From Rosenbergiella australiborealis (GTDB taxonomy: Bacteria > Pseudomonadota > Gammaproteobacteria > Enterobacterales > Enterobacteriaceae): 64,000 nt of DNA. Where the stretch lies: contig NZ_JABBFO010000013.1 in NCBI RefSeq assembly GCF_018494035.1, positions 28,291-92,290 of the forward strand, given 5' to 3'. This document shows, piece by piece, positions 32,621 to 42,214 of the stretch. The position numbers were made by a program, and so were the translations under genes. Within the stretch, counting starts at the first letter, position 1; every line of letters starts with the position of its first letter. The notes under the pieces are model-generated. The model did not search any database, had not been told where the DNA came from, and saw only the letters and a program-made list of their open reading frames with translations.

Positions 32621-33697
32621 TTACTTCCTTTCGTTAAATCGATACACCAGTACTACTGAAGCGATTAACATCACCACCGGGGGCACAATCACTGCAATCA
32701 ACGGAGTGATAGAAAAGATAAGTCCTAAGTTGATACATATCTGATAGATGATGTAGGTAACTAATCCAACAATCACGCCTAAAGAAAGCCGATTTCCCAT
32801 TCCCGTATCCCGGCCATTGACGAAGGTAAATGGAATAATCAGTAAGACCATAGCTAATACCAAAATTGGTCGTCCCAGTTTTTGCCATAAGGCAGAACGG
32901 TATTCCATTGATGGTTGAGCGGTGGATTTCAAATAATGAATATAGTTTTTAAGCTGCGGAATTGAATAGCTCTCGCTCGTTAACTGAAGTTGCTTCAAGT
33001 TATCGCTATTGAAAATAGAGGCCCAAAGCATAGATGGCTGTTGAGTAGTAACTTGGCGATCGCCCTGCCATTGGGTATGTTTTACATTATGCAGAGTCCA
33101 GGTATGGTTTTCACCGTAGGTTGCAGATTGTGCATAGAGATAATTTTTCAAAGTAAGGTCAGCGTTGTAATCAAACACTTCAACACCTTGAGGTTGCCCC
33201 TGTTTATCAAGATGATCAATACGGACAAATTCATCACCTTGTTGCCCCCAGATAGTCTTGCTGTTTGGATCACTCTCTTCACTTTCCGCAAGTGCAGTAT
33301 CTTTGCGGATTTGAGCTTGTTGTTGAAGCGGAGATGCGATCCATTCATCAATAATCGCGAGCGATGCAGTAAACATAACCCCGGAAATTAAAACAACTAT
33401 CGCCACTCTAAAAGTCGAAAATCCCGCACAGCGTATTGCGGTAAGCTCCATATTTTTCGACATATTGCCAAGACCCACTATTCCACCCAATAGTGCAATA
33501 AAAGGGCTGAGATTGACCAAACACCGTGGCACTAGGTAGATAACCACCAGCAAAGCTTGTAACCAACTGTAGCTAGCAGAGACATCTTCGAGTTCAGAAA
33601 TAAAATCAAAAAGCGTGAATAGCGGTACCAATAATAATGCGGCAGCGAAGTAGCCAATGAATAAATGGCGGATCAAATAGCGCGAAAAAATATTCAT
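32621..33697 (-). CDS. lptG: LPS export ABC transporter permease LptG
   Basis: Inner-membrane subunit of LptB2FG, which extracts LPS from the inner membrane. 358 residues: N-terminal MNIFSRYLIRHLFIGYFAAA, several membrane helices, a large periplasmic beta-jellyroll domain in the middle, and C-terminal helices (GMGNRLSLGVIVGLVTYIIY). Start overlaps the lptF stop by four bases. Confidence 0.96.
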   Translation of the reverse strand: MNIFSRYLIRHLFIGYFAAALLLVPLFTLFDFISELEDVSASYSWLQALLVVIYLVPRCLVNLSPFIALLGGIVGLGNMSKNMELTAIRCAGFSTFRVAIVVLISGVMFTASLAIIDEWIASPLQQQAQIRKDTALAESEESDPNSKTIWGQQGDEFVRIDHLDKQGQPQGVEVFDYNADLTLKNYLYAQSATYGENHTWTLHNVKHTQWQGDRQVTTQQPSMLWASIFNSDNLKQLQLTSESYSIPQLKNYIHYLKSTAQPSMEYRSALWQKLGRPILVLAMVLLIIPFTFVNGRDTGMGNRLSLGVIVGLVTYIIYQICINLGLIFSITPLIAVIVPPVVMLIASVVLVYRFNERK

Positions 33698-34764
33698 TTG
33701 AGTAACTTATTCAACAGTGACGAGTCTTTGACCCAAAAATAAATGATCCCTAGCAACATAAATCCGGAAATCAACCATATGCCAGGAAATATTGGTAGCG
33801 CTCCATTACTCACCAACGTACGACAAATGTTTCCTGCAAAAAATATGATAATAAAGACTAGAGCTAAAGGTAATAACACAGAAAAACGTCCTTGCCGCGG
33901 GCGTACTCGGCTTAACGGAATAGCAAGCAATGTCATCAATACCGCATTAAGGCCACGAGTCTCACGCCATTGGCGTTCAGCAATATCCGCACGATCATGT
34001 GAGTGCCGTAAAGTATGCATTGATTTGGCTTTACTACGGATTTCCTCATCATCAACCGGGGGCTTCAAGTTGATGGCAAGATTTTGATACGTCTGTTGAC
34101 TGTCATTATTGGAGCTATGCTCAAAGGTATAGGCTGATCCTGACTGTAAATGTGCAATAGGCATTGCTGGGTGGCTATTATCAATACTTCCAACGTGTGA
34201 ACGGAAGACCTTTGTGACACCGTTATCCGTCGTATAGATAAATGCATTCTGAATTTGGTTACCCGTTGGCATGATGGTCTGTGCATGTACCATTGTGCCA
34301 TTATCTTGGATGTTGAACTTATTTGCCTGTAAATGGCTCACATCAAAGTTAGATTGTGAATTTTGCATAAGCTGGTCAATATGCGCATAAGCCCAAGGCC
34401 TTCCATACATAGAAAGCAGTGCACAAGCAACGCCAATAGGGATCGCAAGTAATAAAATACCGCGATATAGTCGTAGTGGTGATATTCCGGCGGCTTGCGC
34501 GGCAGTGATTTCAGAGTCACTGTAAAGCTGCCCTAGCGCAATTGCAGTGGCGACATACAGTCCAATAGGCAGCAGCATTTCTAGAGCAATCAATGATTTG
34601 TAAAAAACGATAACAAATACCGCTTTTAGCGCAAGAGTGCCGTTCGCCGCGTCAGTTAAATAACGTTGGGCAGAGTAAATGGTAAAAATAAAAATTAAGA
34701 AACCGACAATCATCGCAACAACATTGCGCGTTTCTTTCATGACATAGCGCTCAAACAAAAACAT
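33694..34764 (-). CDS. lptF: LPS export ABC transporter permease LptF
   Basis: Partner of LptG in the LPS exporter. 356 residues: N-terminal MFLFERYVMKETRNVVAMIV, six predicted membrane helices, a periplasmic jellyroll, and LLAIPLSRVRPRQGRFSVLL before the final helices. In E. coli pepA is divergent from lptF; here there is a 503-base gap and then a flippase gene instead. Confidence 0.96.
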   Translation of the reverse strand: MFLFERYVMKETRNVVAMIVGFLIFIFTIYSAQRYLTDAANGTLALKAVFVIVFYKSLIALEMLLPIGLYVATAIALGQLYSDSEITAAQAAGISPLRLYRGILLLAIPIGVACALLSMYGRPWAYAHIDQLMQNSQSNFDVSHLQANKFNIQDNGTMVHAQTIMPTGNQIQNAFIYTTDNGVTKVFRSHVGSIDNSHPAMPIAHLQSGSAYTFEHSSNNDSQQTYQNLAINLKPPVDDEEIRSKAKSMHTLRHSHDRADIAERQWRETRGLNAVLMTLLAIPLSRVRPRQGRFSVLLPLALVFIIIFFAGNICRTLVSNGALPIFPGIWLISGFMLLGIIYFWVKDSSLLNKLLK

Positions 34765-35267
34765 AGCTTAACATTAACCCCGCAACGCTACTCCAGTACG
34801 AAGAGATGTCTTCTCAACATCCGTCGCCCAATACCCAGAAGTGATGGCCATTATTTATCTACAAATACTAACACATGCTAGATAAACGAACCGTCCAAGT
34901 TACCATTATACGGTTACAAGAATAAAAATTTTAGCTTTTAACGATCATTGCCAAGGCACATCATTCATTACCGAGGCTTCATCATAACACTGGGGACTAT
35001 CAAGTAAGTGTTGTGCTATCTAACAACAGCGATACTTAACAATAGACTATGAATGCTTTATCATGCAGGGATCGAAACAGCGATGATCAAACCTTCTCTC
35101 TTCACAAGGTTCACGCCACAGTGTGTGATGAAAAGGGTCGCAGTAGTGCTTCATCTCCAATAGGATCCCTTCGCACTTAGTATTGGGAATACTCCATCTT
35201 GCATCATTATTGGCCTGAAGCACTCATTCCCCAATCGCTATTTAAACTGTCTTAGAGTTGGTCTTTA
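34765..35267. other. Divergent intergenic region lptF / flippase
   Basis: 503 bases with no recognisable gene on either strand. It should hold the lptFG and flippase promoters, but no convincing -35/-10 pair was found. pepA, usual here in E. coli, is absent. Confidence 0.5.
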
Positions 35268-36602
35268 ATGAAAAATTGGTTTTCAGACGGTGCCTTCCGC
35301 ACTATCCTCCGAAACAGCGTCTATTTACTGTCCGGTAATGTCGTAAGTGCCCTTCTTGGCCTATTAGCACTTGCCTGTGCAGGGAAAGGGATGACGCCGG
35401 CTCTGTTCGGCACCTTAGTTGTTATTCAGTCTTATACCAAAGCCATCAGTGATTTTGTCAAGTTTCAAACATGGCAATTTGTCGTTCAATATGGCGCACC
35501 AGCACACACTAGTGGCGACCATCAACGCTTGAAAGATGTTGTATCATTTTCCTTTGGTCTTGATATTGTAAGCAGTGTCATCGCTATTTCTGGCGGGATG
35601 CTACTCCTACCGTTTCTCTCTCACTCATTAGGGCTGGATGCAACCTCTTTCAAACTAGCACTTCTTTACTGTACCTTAATTCCAACAATGGCCTCATCGA
35701 CCCCTACAGGCGTGCTGAGAACCTTAGATAGATTTGATTTAATTGCCATCCAGCAAGCAGTCAAACCCTTACTCATTGCTATCGGAAGCGTAATTTCTTA
35801 CTTTGCACACCTTGGCTTTGCTGGATTTGTTGTTTCGTGGTACTTAGCCAATCTTTTCGGTGGTTCCCTATTTTGGTGGTTTGCTCGCCAAGAGCTAAAA
35901 AGACTTAACTTGCACAATGCGTTGCGCCCTTCCCTGTTTAAGGCTAGCAAGCGGATACCTGGCAGTTGGAATTTCGTCTGGACAACTAATTTTTCTCACT
36001 CCATTTGGGCCGCTCAGAACTCTTGCAGTACATTGCTGGTAGGAATATTTATTGGCCCAAGCGCGGCAGGACTATTCAAAATAGCCATGACTTTTTTTGA
36101 TGCAACCGGAACACCGGCTCAGCTGTTAGAAAAAAGTTTTTATCCGGAAATTATGCGTCTCGACCCAAGAACCAAAAAACCTTGGCTTCTAGCTATACGC
36201 TCTTCACTTTTTGCTGGCGGACTCGGCCTTATTATTGCGCTGATCGTTTACGCAGCAGGAGGATCAGTTATTGCTTTTGTCTTCGGGCAAAAATATCTTG
36301 AGGCTTACGGTTTAATACAAATCATGCTTGGCGCTATCGTGATTTCTATGATGGGTTTCCCTCAAGAGTCATTACTTTTAATGGCAGGTAAACAACGTGT
36401 CTTTTTAACCGTTCAAATCATCGCTGCAGGCTCTTATATCCTCTTATTGATGTTATTATCTCATTTGTATGGCGTGGAAGGAGCTGCTATCGCCTATTTG
36501 GTGGGACAATCATCACAAGTGATATTAACGCTCTTTCCAACGCTATTGGCTTATCGTCAGCGAAGCACGCTGACCTACCATAAACCGCTTGAGACAGCAT
36601 AA
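35268..36602 (+). CDS. MOP-superfamily (Wzx-like) lipid/oligosaccharide flippase
   Basis: 444 residues with about 12-14 hydrophobic helices and the N-terminal pattern of polysaccharide flippases (NSVYLLSGNVVSALLGLLAL, FGTLVVIQSYTKAISDFVKF). Members move undecaprenyl-linked or other lipid-linked glycans across the inner membrane. It is followed without a gap (TAAATG) by the CHAD-like gene, so they are an operon. No glycosyltransferases are nearby; with a sphingolipid locus a few kilobases away, a lipid or glycolipid substrate is possible but unproven. Confidence 0.75.
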   Translation: MKNWFSDGAFRTILRNSVYLLSGNVVSALLGLLALACAGKGMTPALFGTLVVIQSYTKAISDFVKFQTWQFVVQYGAPAHTSGDHQRLKDVVSFSFGLDIVSSVIAISGGMLLLPFLSHSLGLDATSFKLALLYCTLIPTMASSTPTGVLRTLDRFDLIAIQQAVKPLLIAIGSVISYFAHLGFAGFVVSWYLANLFGGSLFWWFARQELKRLNLHNALRPSLFKASKRIPGSWNFVWTTNFSHSIWAAQNSCSTLLVGIFIGPSAAGLFKIAMTFFDATGTPAQLLEKSFYPEIMRLDPRTKKPWLLAIRSSLFAGGLGLIIALIVYAAGGSVIAFVFGQKYLEAYGLIQIMLGAIVISMMGFPQESLLLMAGKQRVFLTVQIIAAGSYILLLMLLSHLYGVEGAAIAYLVGQSSQVILTLFPTLLAYRQRSTLTYHKPLETA

Positions 36603-37439
36603 ATGAATAGCACTGGTTGGAAAAAATATCCTCAAGAGGTCGTCGATCGCCTATTTCAAGCGATTGACGAAGATGATGTTATTAATAATGAAACGACCGC
36701 GTTACCGTTAATCAAACTTTGTACTTCGCAACAAAATATTCGTGATTATTACGCATTATGTTTGCAACTATGGGATGAAGGATTTACGCGAGAAGAGCTA
36801 CTTGGGCTCATTAATCAGCTTCTTGCAGGTCAAGATCTAAGCCTTGCTCAACGTAAGCAATACAAGTTTATTCGAGCACGTTATAAACATCTGCGTTTTG
36901 CTCAACGACTTTATAGTAAAAAACACGACGCTGATAAGATTTTTAGAATAACCACTGTATGTTTAGGGCATCTGCAAGACGGGTTTAAAAACGGTAACAA
37001 AAAAAATATTCAGCATTATGGGAAAATTTTACGAATACTGTTGAGCCGCCCTATTTGGCGCTGGGTAAAATATTCACTCGAGAATCTACCGCTCGATACT
37101 GAGGCTGGATTTCAATCTTATTTATCACGGCAGAAGAAGGCGTTGGCTCGTATGGTGAACCAAACAACAGTGACAGGAACTGAATTCCATGATGTAAGGA
37201 AAATAGTGAGTCAGCTGGTCTCTTTTTTTGACACGCAACGTTCGATTGAAAATAATACACCTCATGCCTATGCCGTTTCTCGTTTTTTGGCGAATATTAA
37301 TGGTTTAATGGGTGATAAACATGATGAGATGGTTGCGGATAAACTCTCTGGTACTCGGCCATATGAAACACCGTTATCGTTGGACAGCCATACCCGAGAG
37401 TGTTTAGAGCAGCTGCTCGAGAAAATAGCCCACGAGTAA
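36603..37439 (+). CDS. CHAD-like helical protein of unknown function
   Basis: 278 residues, soluble, Lys/Arg/His-rich and almost wholly helical. The C-terminal region EFHDVRKIVSQLVSFFDTQR followed by GLMGDKHDEMV resembles CHAD domains (paired basic helices with LHxxR and GxxHD), which bind polyphosphate or phosphorylated ligands. The match is by eye and weak. Its ATG follows the flippase stop directly, so it is co-translated. Confidence 0.45.
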   Translation: MNSTGWKKYPQEVVDRLFQAIDEDDVINNETTALPLIKLCTSQQNIRDYYALCLQLWDEGFTREELLGLINQLLAGQDLSLAQRKQYKFIRARYKHLRFAQRLYSKKHDADKIFRITTVCLGHLQDGFKNGNKKNIQHYGKILRILLSRPIWRWVKYSLENLPLDTEAGFQSYLSRQKKALARMVNQTTVTGTEFHDVRKIVSQLVSFFDTQRSIENNTPHAYAVSRFLANINGLMGDKHDEMVADKLSGTRPYETPLSLDSHTRECLEQLLEKIAHE

Positions 37440-37476
37440 CATCACTCGTCATCAAACACTGTACCATTAGGATAGA

Positions 37477-38043
37477 ATGATGCGTAAATTTATCGTGATA
37501 TTGCTGTCGCTGCTTCCCTGTTTGGCAATAGCCAATAATTTTACTATTGGTCAGCCACTTAAACCTTTATCGATTCAGGATAAAGGTCAGCTGGTCCTCA
37601 CTAACGATACAATCACGTATCGCCCTTGGGACAGCCGTAGTTTAATCGGTAAGGTTCGTATCATTCAATATATCGCAGGCCGTAGTTCGGCGAAAAAACA
37701 GAATGGTGACATGATTAAAGCCGTCAAAGCCGCCCAGTTGCCTTCGACCTATTTTCAACCAGTCACTATCGTGAATGCCGATGATGAACTTTTAGGAAGC
37801 GGCTTGTTTGTGCAAGGTAAAATAGAGAAGAATCAGCGCAAATACCCTTGGGCACAATTTGTCATCGATAACGATGGAAAAGGCAAAGCGCTTTGGCAAT
37901 TACCCGATGCGTCATCAACAATCATTGTTACTGACAAACAAGGCAAGGTTCGTTGGGAAAAAGATGGTCCGATGACCGATGACGAGGTTTCTCAGGTTAT
38001 TCAATTACTCAGAGAGTTAGTCAAGACAGACGTTAATCCGTAA
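37477..38043 (+). CDS. ytfJ: YtfJ-family periplasmic protein
   Basis: 188 residues with a Sec signal peptide (FIVILLSLLPCLAIANN). The mature part follows E. coli YtfJ: IRYRPWDSRSLIGKVRIIQ-like text, AGRSSAKKQNGDMIKAVKAA, and ALWQLPDASSTIIVTDKQGK. A thioredoxin-like fold protein of unknown role, lacking a CxxC. It is separated from the convergent spt gene by a bidirectional hairpin. Confidence 0.9.
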   Translation: MMRKFIVILLSLLPCLAIANNFTIGQPLKPLSIQDKGQLVLTNDTITYRPWDSRSLIGKVRIIQYIAGRSSAKKQNGDMIKAVKAAQLPSTYFQPVTIVNADDELLGSGLFVQGKIEKNQRKYPWAQFVIDNDGKGKALWQLPDASSTIIVTDKQGKVRWEKDGPMTDDEVSQVIQLLRELVKTDVNP

Positions 38044-38055
38044 GACAGAGATAAC

Positions 38056-38087
38056 ATGACCGTAATGCTTAAAAGCACCACGGTCAT
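38056..38087. terminator. Bidirectional hairpin between ytfJ and spt
   Basis: ATGACCGT (38056-38063) pairs with ACGGTCAT (38080-38087), with an inner TGCTT-AA-AAGCA stem, between two convergent genes. Confidence 0.55.
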
Positions 38088-38091
38088 TCTC

Positions 38092-39267
38092 TTATTCTGC
38101 TTTTAACTCTGCAAAAGCACGAATAATCGTATCGATTTGCTCATCACTGTGCGCAGCATTAACGCTACAACGTAGTAATGTCATACCGAAAGGCGCGGCA
38201 GGAGGGAGAACTAAGTTAACATAAATTCCCTTGTCTACTAATGAGCGCCACATTCCCAGACCGACTTCTTTTGATTCGATCATCACAGGAACCACTGGGC
38301 TAACACGCTCGCCCAGCTTATAGCCAAGTTCAGCAAGGCCGTTATATAAACGATGAGCATTGTGCCACAATTTTTCGCGTAGTGCTGTCGACTGCCCGAC
38401 TTGGCGAAGCGCGGCTCTTACTGACGCAATACTGGCTGGTGAGGGTGATGCAGTAAAAATATAAGGGCGGCTGCAGTAGCGTAAGACATCAAGACCTTTA
38501 CCGCCAACAGCAAAGCCACCGATTGCGGCAAGGCTCTTTGAGAAGGTACCCAAGATAATATCAACATCATCTTCAACCCCTAGTGCCTCGACCAGACCAC
38601 GCCCTTTCTCCCCCATTACACCAAAGGAATGGGCTTCGTCGACCAGAATATAGCCACCGTAACGACGCTTAATGTCGACAATCTCTTTGAGCGGGGCAAC
38701 ATCGCCCAACATGCTATAGATCCCTTCAACAATGATGATAGCGTCTTTCGCTTTCTCGCCAAGACGTTGCATACGGCGTTCGAGATCCTTGGCATCGTTG
38801 TGACGAAAACGAATGATTTGCGCACCACCAAGTGCACAAGCATCATAGATACTCGCATGAGAATCTTCATCGATAATGACAACAGCATCCGGTGTGGCAA
38901 GTGCACTGATAATACCTAAGTTTGCCGTATAACCTGTCGAAAACACGATAGCAGTAGGTAAGTTAAAGAATGCAGCAATTTCTTGCTCTAAGGCTAAATG
39001 TGAACCGAACGTGCCGTTCGCCATACGTGAACCGGTTGTCCCCGTACCTTGTTGGCGTAAAGCCTCCTGACTTTCTTTGATCGCTTCAGGATCAAAAGTT
39101 AGACCGAGATAGTTATTCGATCCCGCGAGGATGATTCGCTTATCACCAATACGCCCTTCAGTAGCAGAGTAAATTTCATCGATACAGGTACCGAAAGGAT
39201 TGACGCCTGATACTTGGAACTTTTGACGTTCTTCTACGAAACGAGAAAATTTGTCATATAAACCCAT
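38092..39267 (-). CDS. spt: Serine palmitoyltransferase-type alpha-oxoamine synthase
   Basis: PLP enzyme condensing L-Ser with an acyl thioester to 3-ketosphinganine, the first step of sphingolipid synthesis. 391 residues. PLP residues: DSHAS (His137, ring stacking), DEAHSFG (Asp210, His213) and the Schiff-base Lys244 in GTFSKSLAAIGGF. Family alternatives are KBL and BioF; the operon context (FAAL, ACP, CerR-like, plus divergent bCerS-like gene) points to SPT, and there are no bio genes nearby. Its ATG overlaps the ACP stop by one base. In Caulobacter the substrate is acyl-ACP, which fits the dedicated ACP here. Confidence 0.85.
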   Translation of the reverse strand: MGLYDKFSRFVEERQKFQVSGVNPFGTCIDEIYSATEGRIGDKRIILAGSNNYLGLTFDPEAIKESQEALRQQGTGTTGSRMANGTFGSHLALEQEIAAFFNLPTAIVFSTGYTANLGIISALATPDAVVIIDEDSHASIYDACALGGAQIIRFRHNDAKDLERRMQRLGEKAKDAIIIVEGIYSMLGDVAPLKEIVDIKRRYGGYILVDEAHSFGVMGEKGRGLVEALGVEDDVDIILGTFSKSLAAIGGFAVGGKGLDVLRYCSRPYIFTASPSPASIASVRAALRQVGQSTALREKLWHNAHRLYNGLAELGYKLGERVSPVVPVMIESKEVGLGMWRSLVDKGIYVNLVLPPAAPFGMTLLRCSVNAAHSDEQIDTIIRAFAELKAE

Positions 39268-39515
39268 TATTGCTCTCCAATTAAGGGCTCAATCGCAGCG
39301 ACTAACTGCTCAGGGGTTTTCACATTCATCAGAATATTAATTGGAATAGAAATATCTAATTCATCTTCCAACATCATCAGTAAGCGCATGACATTCACTG
39401 ATTCTAAGCCGAGATCATTAACTAAATCGCTATCAGGCTTAACTGTTTTACCTTTGGCTACTAATTGTCCTAAACAATCAATAACATAATCGAGTAGTTG
39501 CTGTTTATTTTCCAT
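39267..39515 (-). CDS. Acyl carrier protein of the sphingolipid operon
   Basis: 82 residues, acidic, helical. The phosphopantetheine site is Ser39 in DLGLESVNVMRL. Distinct from fatty-acid AcpP (DSLDTVE type). It lies between the CerR-like and SPT genes in an overlapping operon, so it presumably carries the acyl chain loaded by the FAAL-type ligase to SPT, as shown for the Caulobacter homologues. Confidence 0.88.
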   Translation of the reverse strand: MENKQQLLDYVIDCLGQLVAKGKTVKPDSDLVNDLGLESVNVMRLLMMLEDELDISIPINILMNVKTPEQLVAAIEPLIGEQ

Positions 39516-39542
39516 TACAATCTTCTTACCTAAAAAAGTAAA

Positions 39543-40460
39543 TCAAAATAGCCCGTCGCGTAGCGCACGTTCTAACGGTATGTTCGGAGTCCAACCAATA
39601 CTTTGTGTTATCTTATCATTTGTCGCCGACCAATCTATATGGGTTAATTCACCAATTTTACTTTGTGTCAGCATGGGTTCTTTACCGGTCAACCGACTGA
39701 CCTGCGTAGATAGGGTTGCAATAGTTTTGAGTAACGGTAAGGGAATATTCAATACTTTGACTGGTTTTTGACGAACGCGTTGACCGATTTGTTGTAAATC
39801 TTTCCACCGATACCCTGAAGGTTGCCCGTCACAGAGCTCATAGGGGTGACTATTATCAACATCGGCTTCAATCCACTTCAAAACCGCTTCAGCAAAATCA
39901 TACACATGCAGAAAAGATAACTGAGTAGATGAGGAGCCTGTTTGCGGCAGGAGGCCTCGTAATAGCCAAGCAAAAACGGGGCGTAGTTCTTTATCTCTTG
40001 GGCCATAAACAGCAGTCGGTCGGAAAATCCCAATTGATACCGATGAGGCTTTGCTCACTAGCGCCTTTTCGGCGCTTGCTTTTGATTGGGCATACCAAGA
40101 TAACTGGGGATGGCGGGCAGCTAATGACGAAATAAAAAGATAACGCTTACAGTGAGCACTTTCTTCAGCCGCGTTAAGTAATCGCAAGCTCCCATCAATA
40201 TTTGCAGAGGTAAATGTATAACTGTTTTTACCTCTCACTTGACCAGCACAATGCACCACAATATCTGCACCACTGACCAAGGTTTGCAAAGAGCGCTCGT
40301 CTTCCAATGAGCCGCGCACCCACGTTAAGCCCGCTTTTTTTTCTAAATTAGCAGGCGATCGGGTGAGCGCTCGAACTTGAAAACCGGCAGCTAAGAGTTT
40401 CTCAACAATATGTGAACCGATAAACCCCGTCGCACCTGTTAAGGCAACAGTTTGCGTCAT
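39543..40460 (-). CDS. cerR: NAD(P)-dependent reductase, CerR-like (extended SDR)
   Basis: 305 residues, extended short-chain dehydrogenase/epimerase. Rossmann motif TGATGFIGSHIV near the N-terminus and the catalytic YAQSK (Tyr-x3-Lys). In Caulobacter the equivalent gene beside spt, CerR, reduces the 3-keto group of the ceramide precursor; that role is assigned here by position and family. Its ATG overlaps the FAAL stop by four bases. A nucleotide-sugar epimerase role cannot be excluded from sequence alone. Confidence 0.75.
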   Translation of the reverse strand: MTQTVALTGATGFIGSHIVEKLLAAGFQVRALTRSPANLEKKAGLTWVRGSLEDERSLQTLVSGADIVVHCAGQVRGKNSYTFTSANIDGSLRLLNAAEESAHCKRYLFISSLAARHPQLSWYAQSKASAEKALVSKASSVSIGIFRPTAVYGPRDKELRPVFAWLLRGLLPQTGSSSTQLSFLHVYDFAEAVLKWIEADVDNSHPYELCDGQPSGYRWKDLQQIGQRVRQKPVKVLNIPLPLLKTIATLSTQVSRLTGKEPMLTQSKIGELTHIDWSATNDKITQSIGWTPNIPLERALRDGLF

Positions 40461-42214
40461 TGTTTATTTCCGGCCAACTGCAGCTGTGGCTCAACATTCT
40501 GCTTCAAATAGATTTTTTTGGCTTCAGCACGAGCTGGCTTTCCTGATGAGGTGCGTGGAATGCTATGAGGTGGAACAAGCACTACATCAACAGAAACACC
40601 AAACTCATTACGAATACGTGATGAGAGTGACTGAACAATCTGTCCACGACGTTCGGTTGATGTGACGCGGCATTGAACTTGCAAAATAATACGTTCAGCA
40701 TCGTCATGCTCTTGATTCGTCATAAAAGCAATCGCATCACCCGTACGGATTTCAGGTTCCGCTTCTGCCATGTATTCAATATCTTGTGGCCAAATGTTAC
40801 GGCCACGGATAATAATTAAATCTTTCTTTCTACCGGTGATGTAGAGATTACCGTCTAGCAAGTAACCCAGATCACCCGTATCCAACCACCCTTTTTCTTG
40901 AATTTTTTGGTGGGATTCTTTATCACGGAAATAACCACGCATTAAACTCGGGCCGGCAATACAAATATGGCCGATGCGTCTTTCCGGTAGGGGCTCATCT
41001 TTTTCGTCACGAATAGTGATTTCATGACCAGGCATTGCCTTACCACAGTTAACGAAAACCGCTTTCGCCGCATTATCGTCTTCGGGTTCAACCGCTTTAT
41101 TTTGATATTCTAACTGATAACGGTCGACGACGTTATAGCGAGGACCCGTGGCATTATCAAAGAAGCTGACTGCCAACGTATTTTCGGCTAAGCCATAACA
41201 AGGCATAAAGGTGTCTTCACCGAAACCAACTTGGGCAAAGTGTTCAGTAAAGCGATCAAGTAGGCCAGATGGAATAGGTTCAGCACCTACCCCAGCGATA
41301 CGCCAACTTGAGAGATCAAGTTCTGCTAACTCTTTTTCATTACTGCGACGTAAACAAATTTCATAACCAAAAGGTGGCGCTACAGAGACCGTTCCTTTAT
41401 TTTTAGTAATAAGTTTCAGCCACTGCATAGGTCGCATTGCAAAATCTTGGGTCCGCAGATAATCGACAGAAATCTGTGTCGCAACAGGCGTCAGTACAAA
41501 ACCGACTAGTCCCATATCATGATAAAACGGCAGCCAAGAGACACAGCGATCACCTTTACGTAACTTAATGCCATCGTGGCTAATCGCACGAAGGTTAGCC
41601 ATCGCAGAGGCTTGTGTAACAACCACACCACGCGGAAAACGGGTGCTTCCTGACGTATATTGCAGATAGGCGATGTCTTCTTCGATAACGGTTGGCAGTT
41701 GACTATCCGTCTGTTGAATTAGCTGCGCGAACGCTTCATGGCTTAAAATTGTTGGCGATTGATAATCACAAACAACCTCTTGTACCATTGGCAACCATTC
41801 TTTGCTGCTCAGCACGACAGAGGCTTGGCAGCCATTAAGCAATCCCGTTAATTTTTTAACGTAAGAAGCGCTTTGACCAATACCCATAGGAATTGCCAGC
41901 GGCACGGCAACTAATCCAGCATACTGACAAGCAAAAAAAGTTTCGACGAACTCAACACTTGTTTCTGCAATGAGTGCAACGCGATCCCCTTTAGTTAGAC
42001 CTAAAGAAAGCAACTTATGAGCACCTTCAACAGCTTTAGCCCGCAGGACGCTGTAAGGTACTACTGCCATCAGGTTATTGCGACGGTCATAGAAGTTCAT
42101 GCCGGTCTCACCTAATGCTGCATAATCCAAAGCTTCAGCTAACGTTGCGAAATCAGCATAGCGTATTGGAAGTTGATGATGGGATTGAGTTGCAAACGTT
42201 GTAGACGCTTCCAT
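40457..42214 (-). CDS. Fatty acyl-AMP ligase / acyl-ACP synthetase of the sphingolipid operon
   Basis: 585 residues from ATG 42214 (MEASTTFATQ). ANL-superfamily adenylating enzyme: P-loop YTSGSTRFPRGVVVTQ, WLPFYHDMGLVGF (FAAL hallmark), PCYGLAENTLAVSF, and LDTGDLGYLLDGNLYITGRK. The HDMGL motif and length fit FAALs, which pass acyl-AMP to a carrier protein instead of CoA. First gene of the operon FAAL-CerR-ACP-SPT; corresponds to the acyl-ACP synthetase of the Caulobacter ceramide locus. Confidence 0.85.
   Translation of the reverse strand: MEASTTFATQSHHQLPIRYADFATLAEALDYAALGETGMNFYDRRNNLMAVVPYSVLRAKAVEGAHKLLSLGLTKGDRVALIAETSVEFVETFFACQYAGLVAVPLAIPMGIGQSASYVKKLTGLLNGCQASVVLSSKEWLPMVQEVVCDYQSPTILSHEAFAQLIQQTDSQLPTVIEEDIAYLQYTSGSTRFPRGVVVTQASAMANLRAISHDGIKLRKGDRCVSWLPFYHDMGLVGFVLTPVATQISVDYLRTQDFAMRPMQWLKLITKNKGTVSVAPPFGYEICLRRSNEKELAELDLSSWRIAGVGAEPIPSGLLDRFTEHFAQVGFGEDTFMPCYGLAENTLAVSFFDNATGPRYNVVDRYQLEYQNKAVEPEDDNAAKAVFVNCGKAMPGHEITIRDEKDEPLPERRIGHICIAGPSLMRGYFRDKESHQKIQEKGWLDTGDLGYLLDGNLYITGRKKDLIIIRGRNIWPQDIEYMAEAEPEIRTGDAIAFMTNQEHDDAERIILQVQCRVTSTERRGQIVQSLSSRIRNEFGVSVDVVLVPPHSIPRTSSGKPARAEAKKIYLKQNVEPQLQLAGNKQ

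Noticed and set aside
32511-32744. Plus-strand 77-codon frame
   Set aside because: Overlaps the 3' end of lptG by 120 bases antisense and has no family features.
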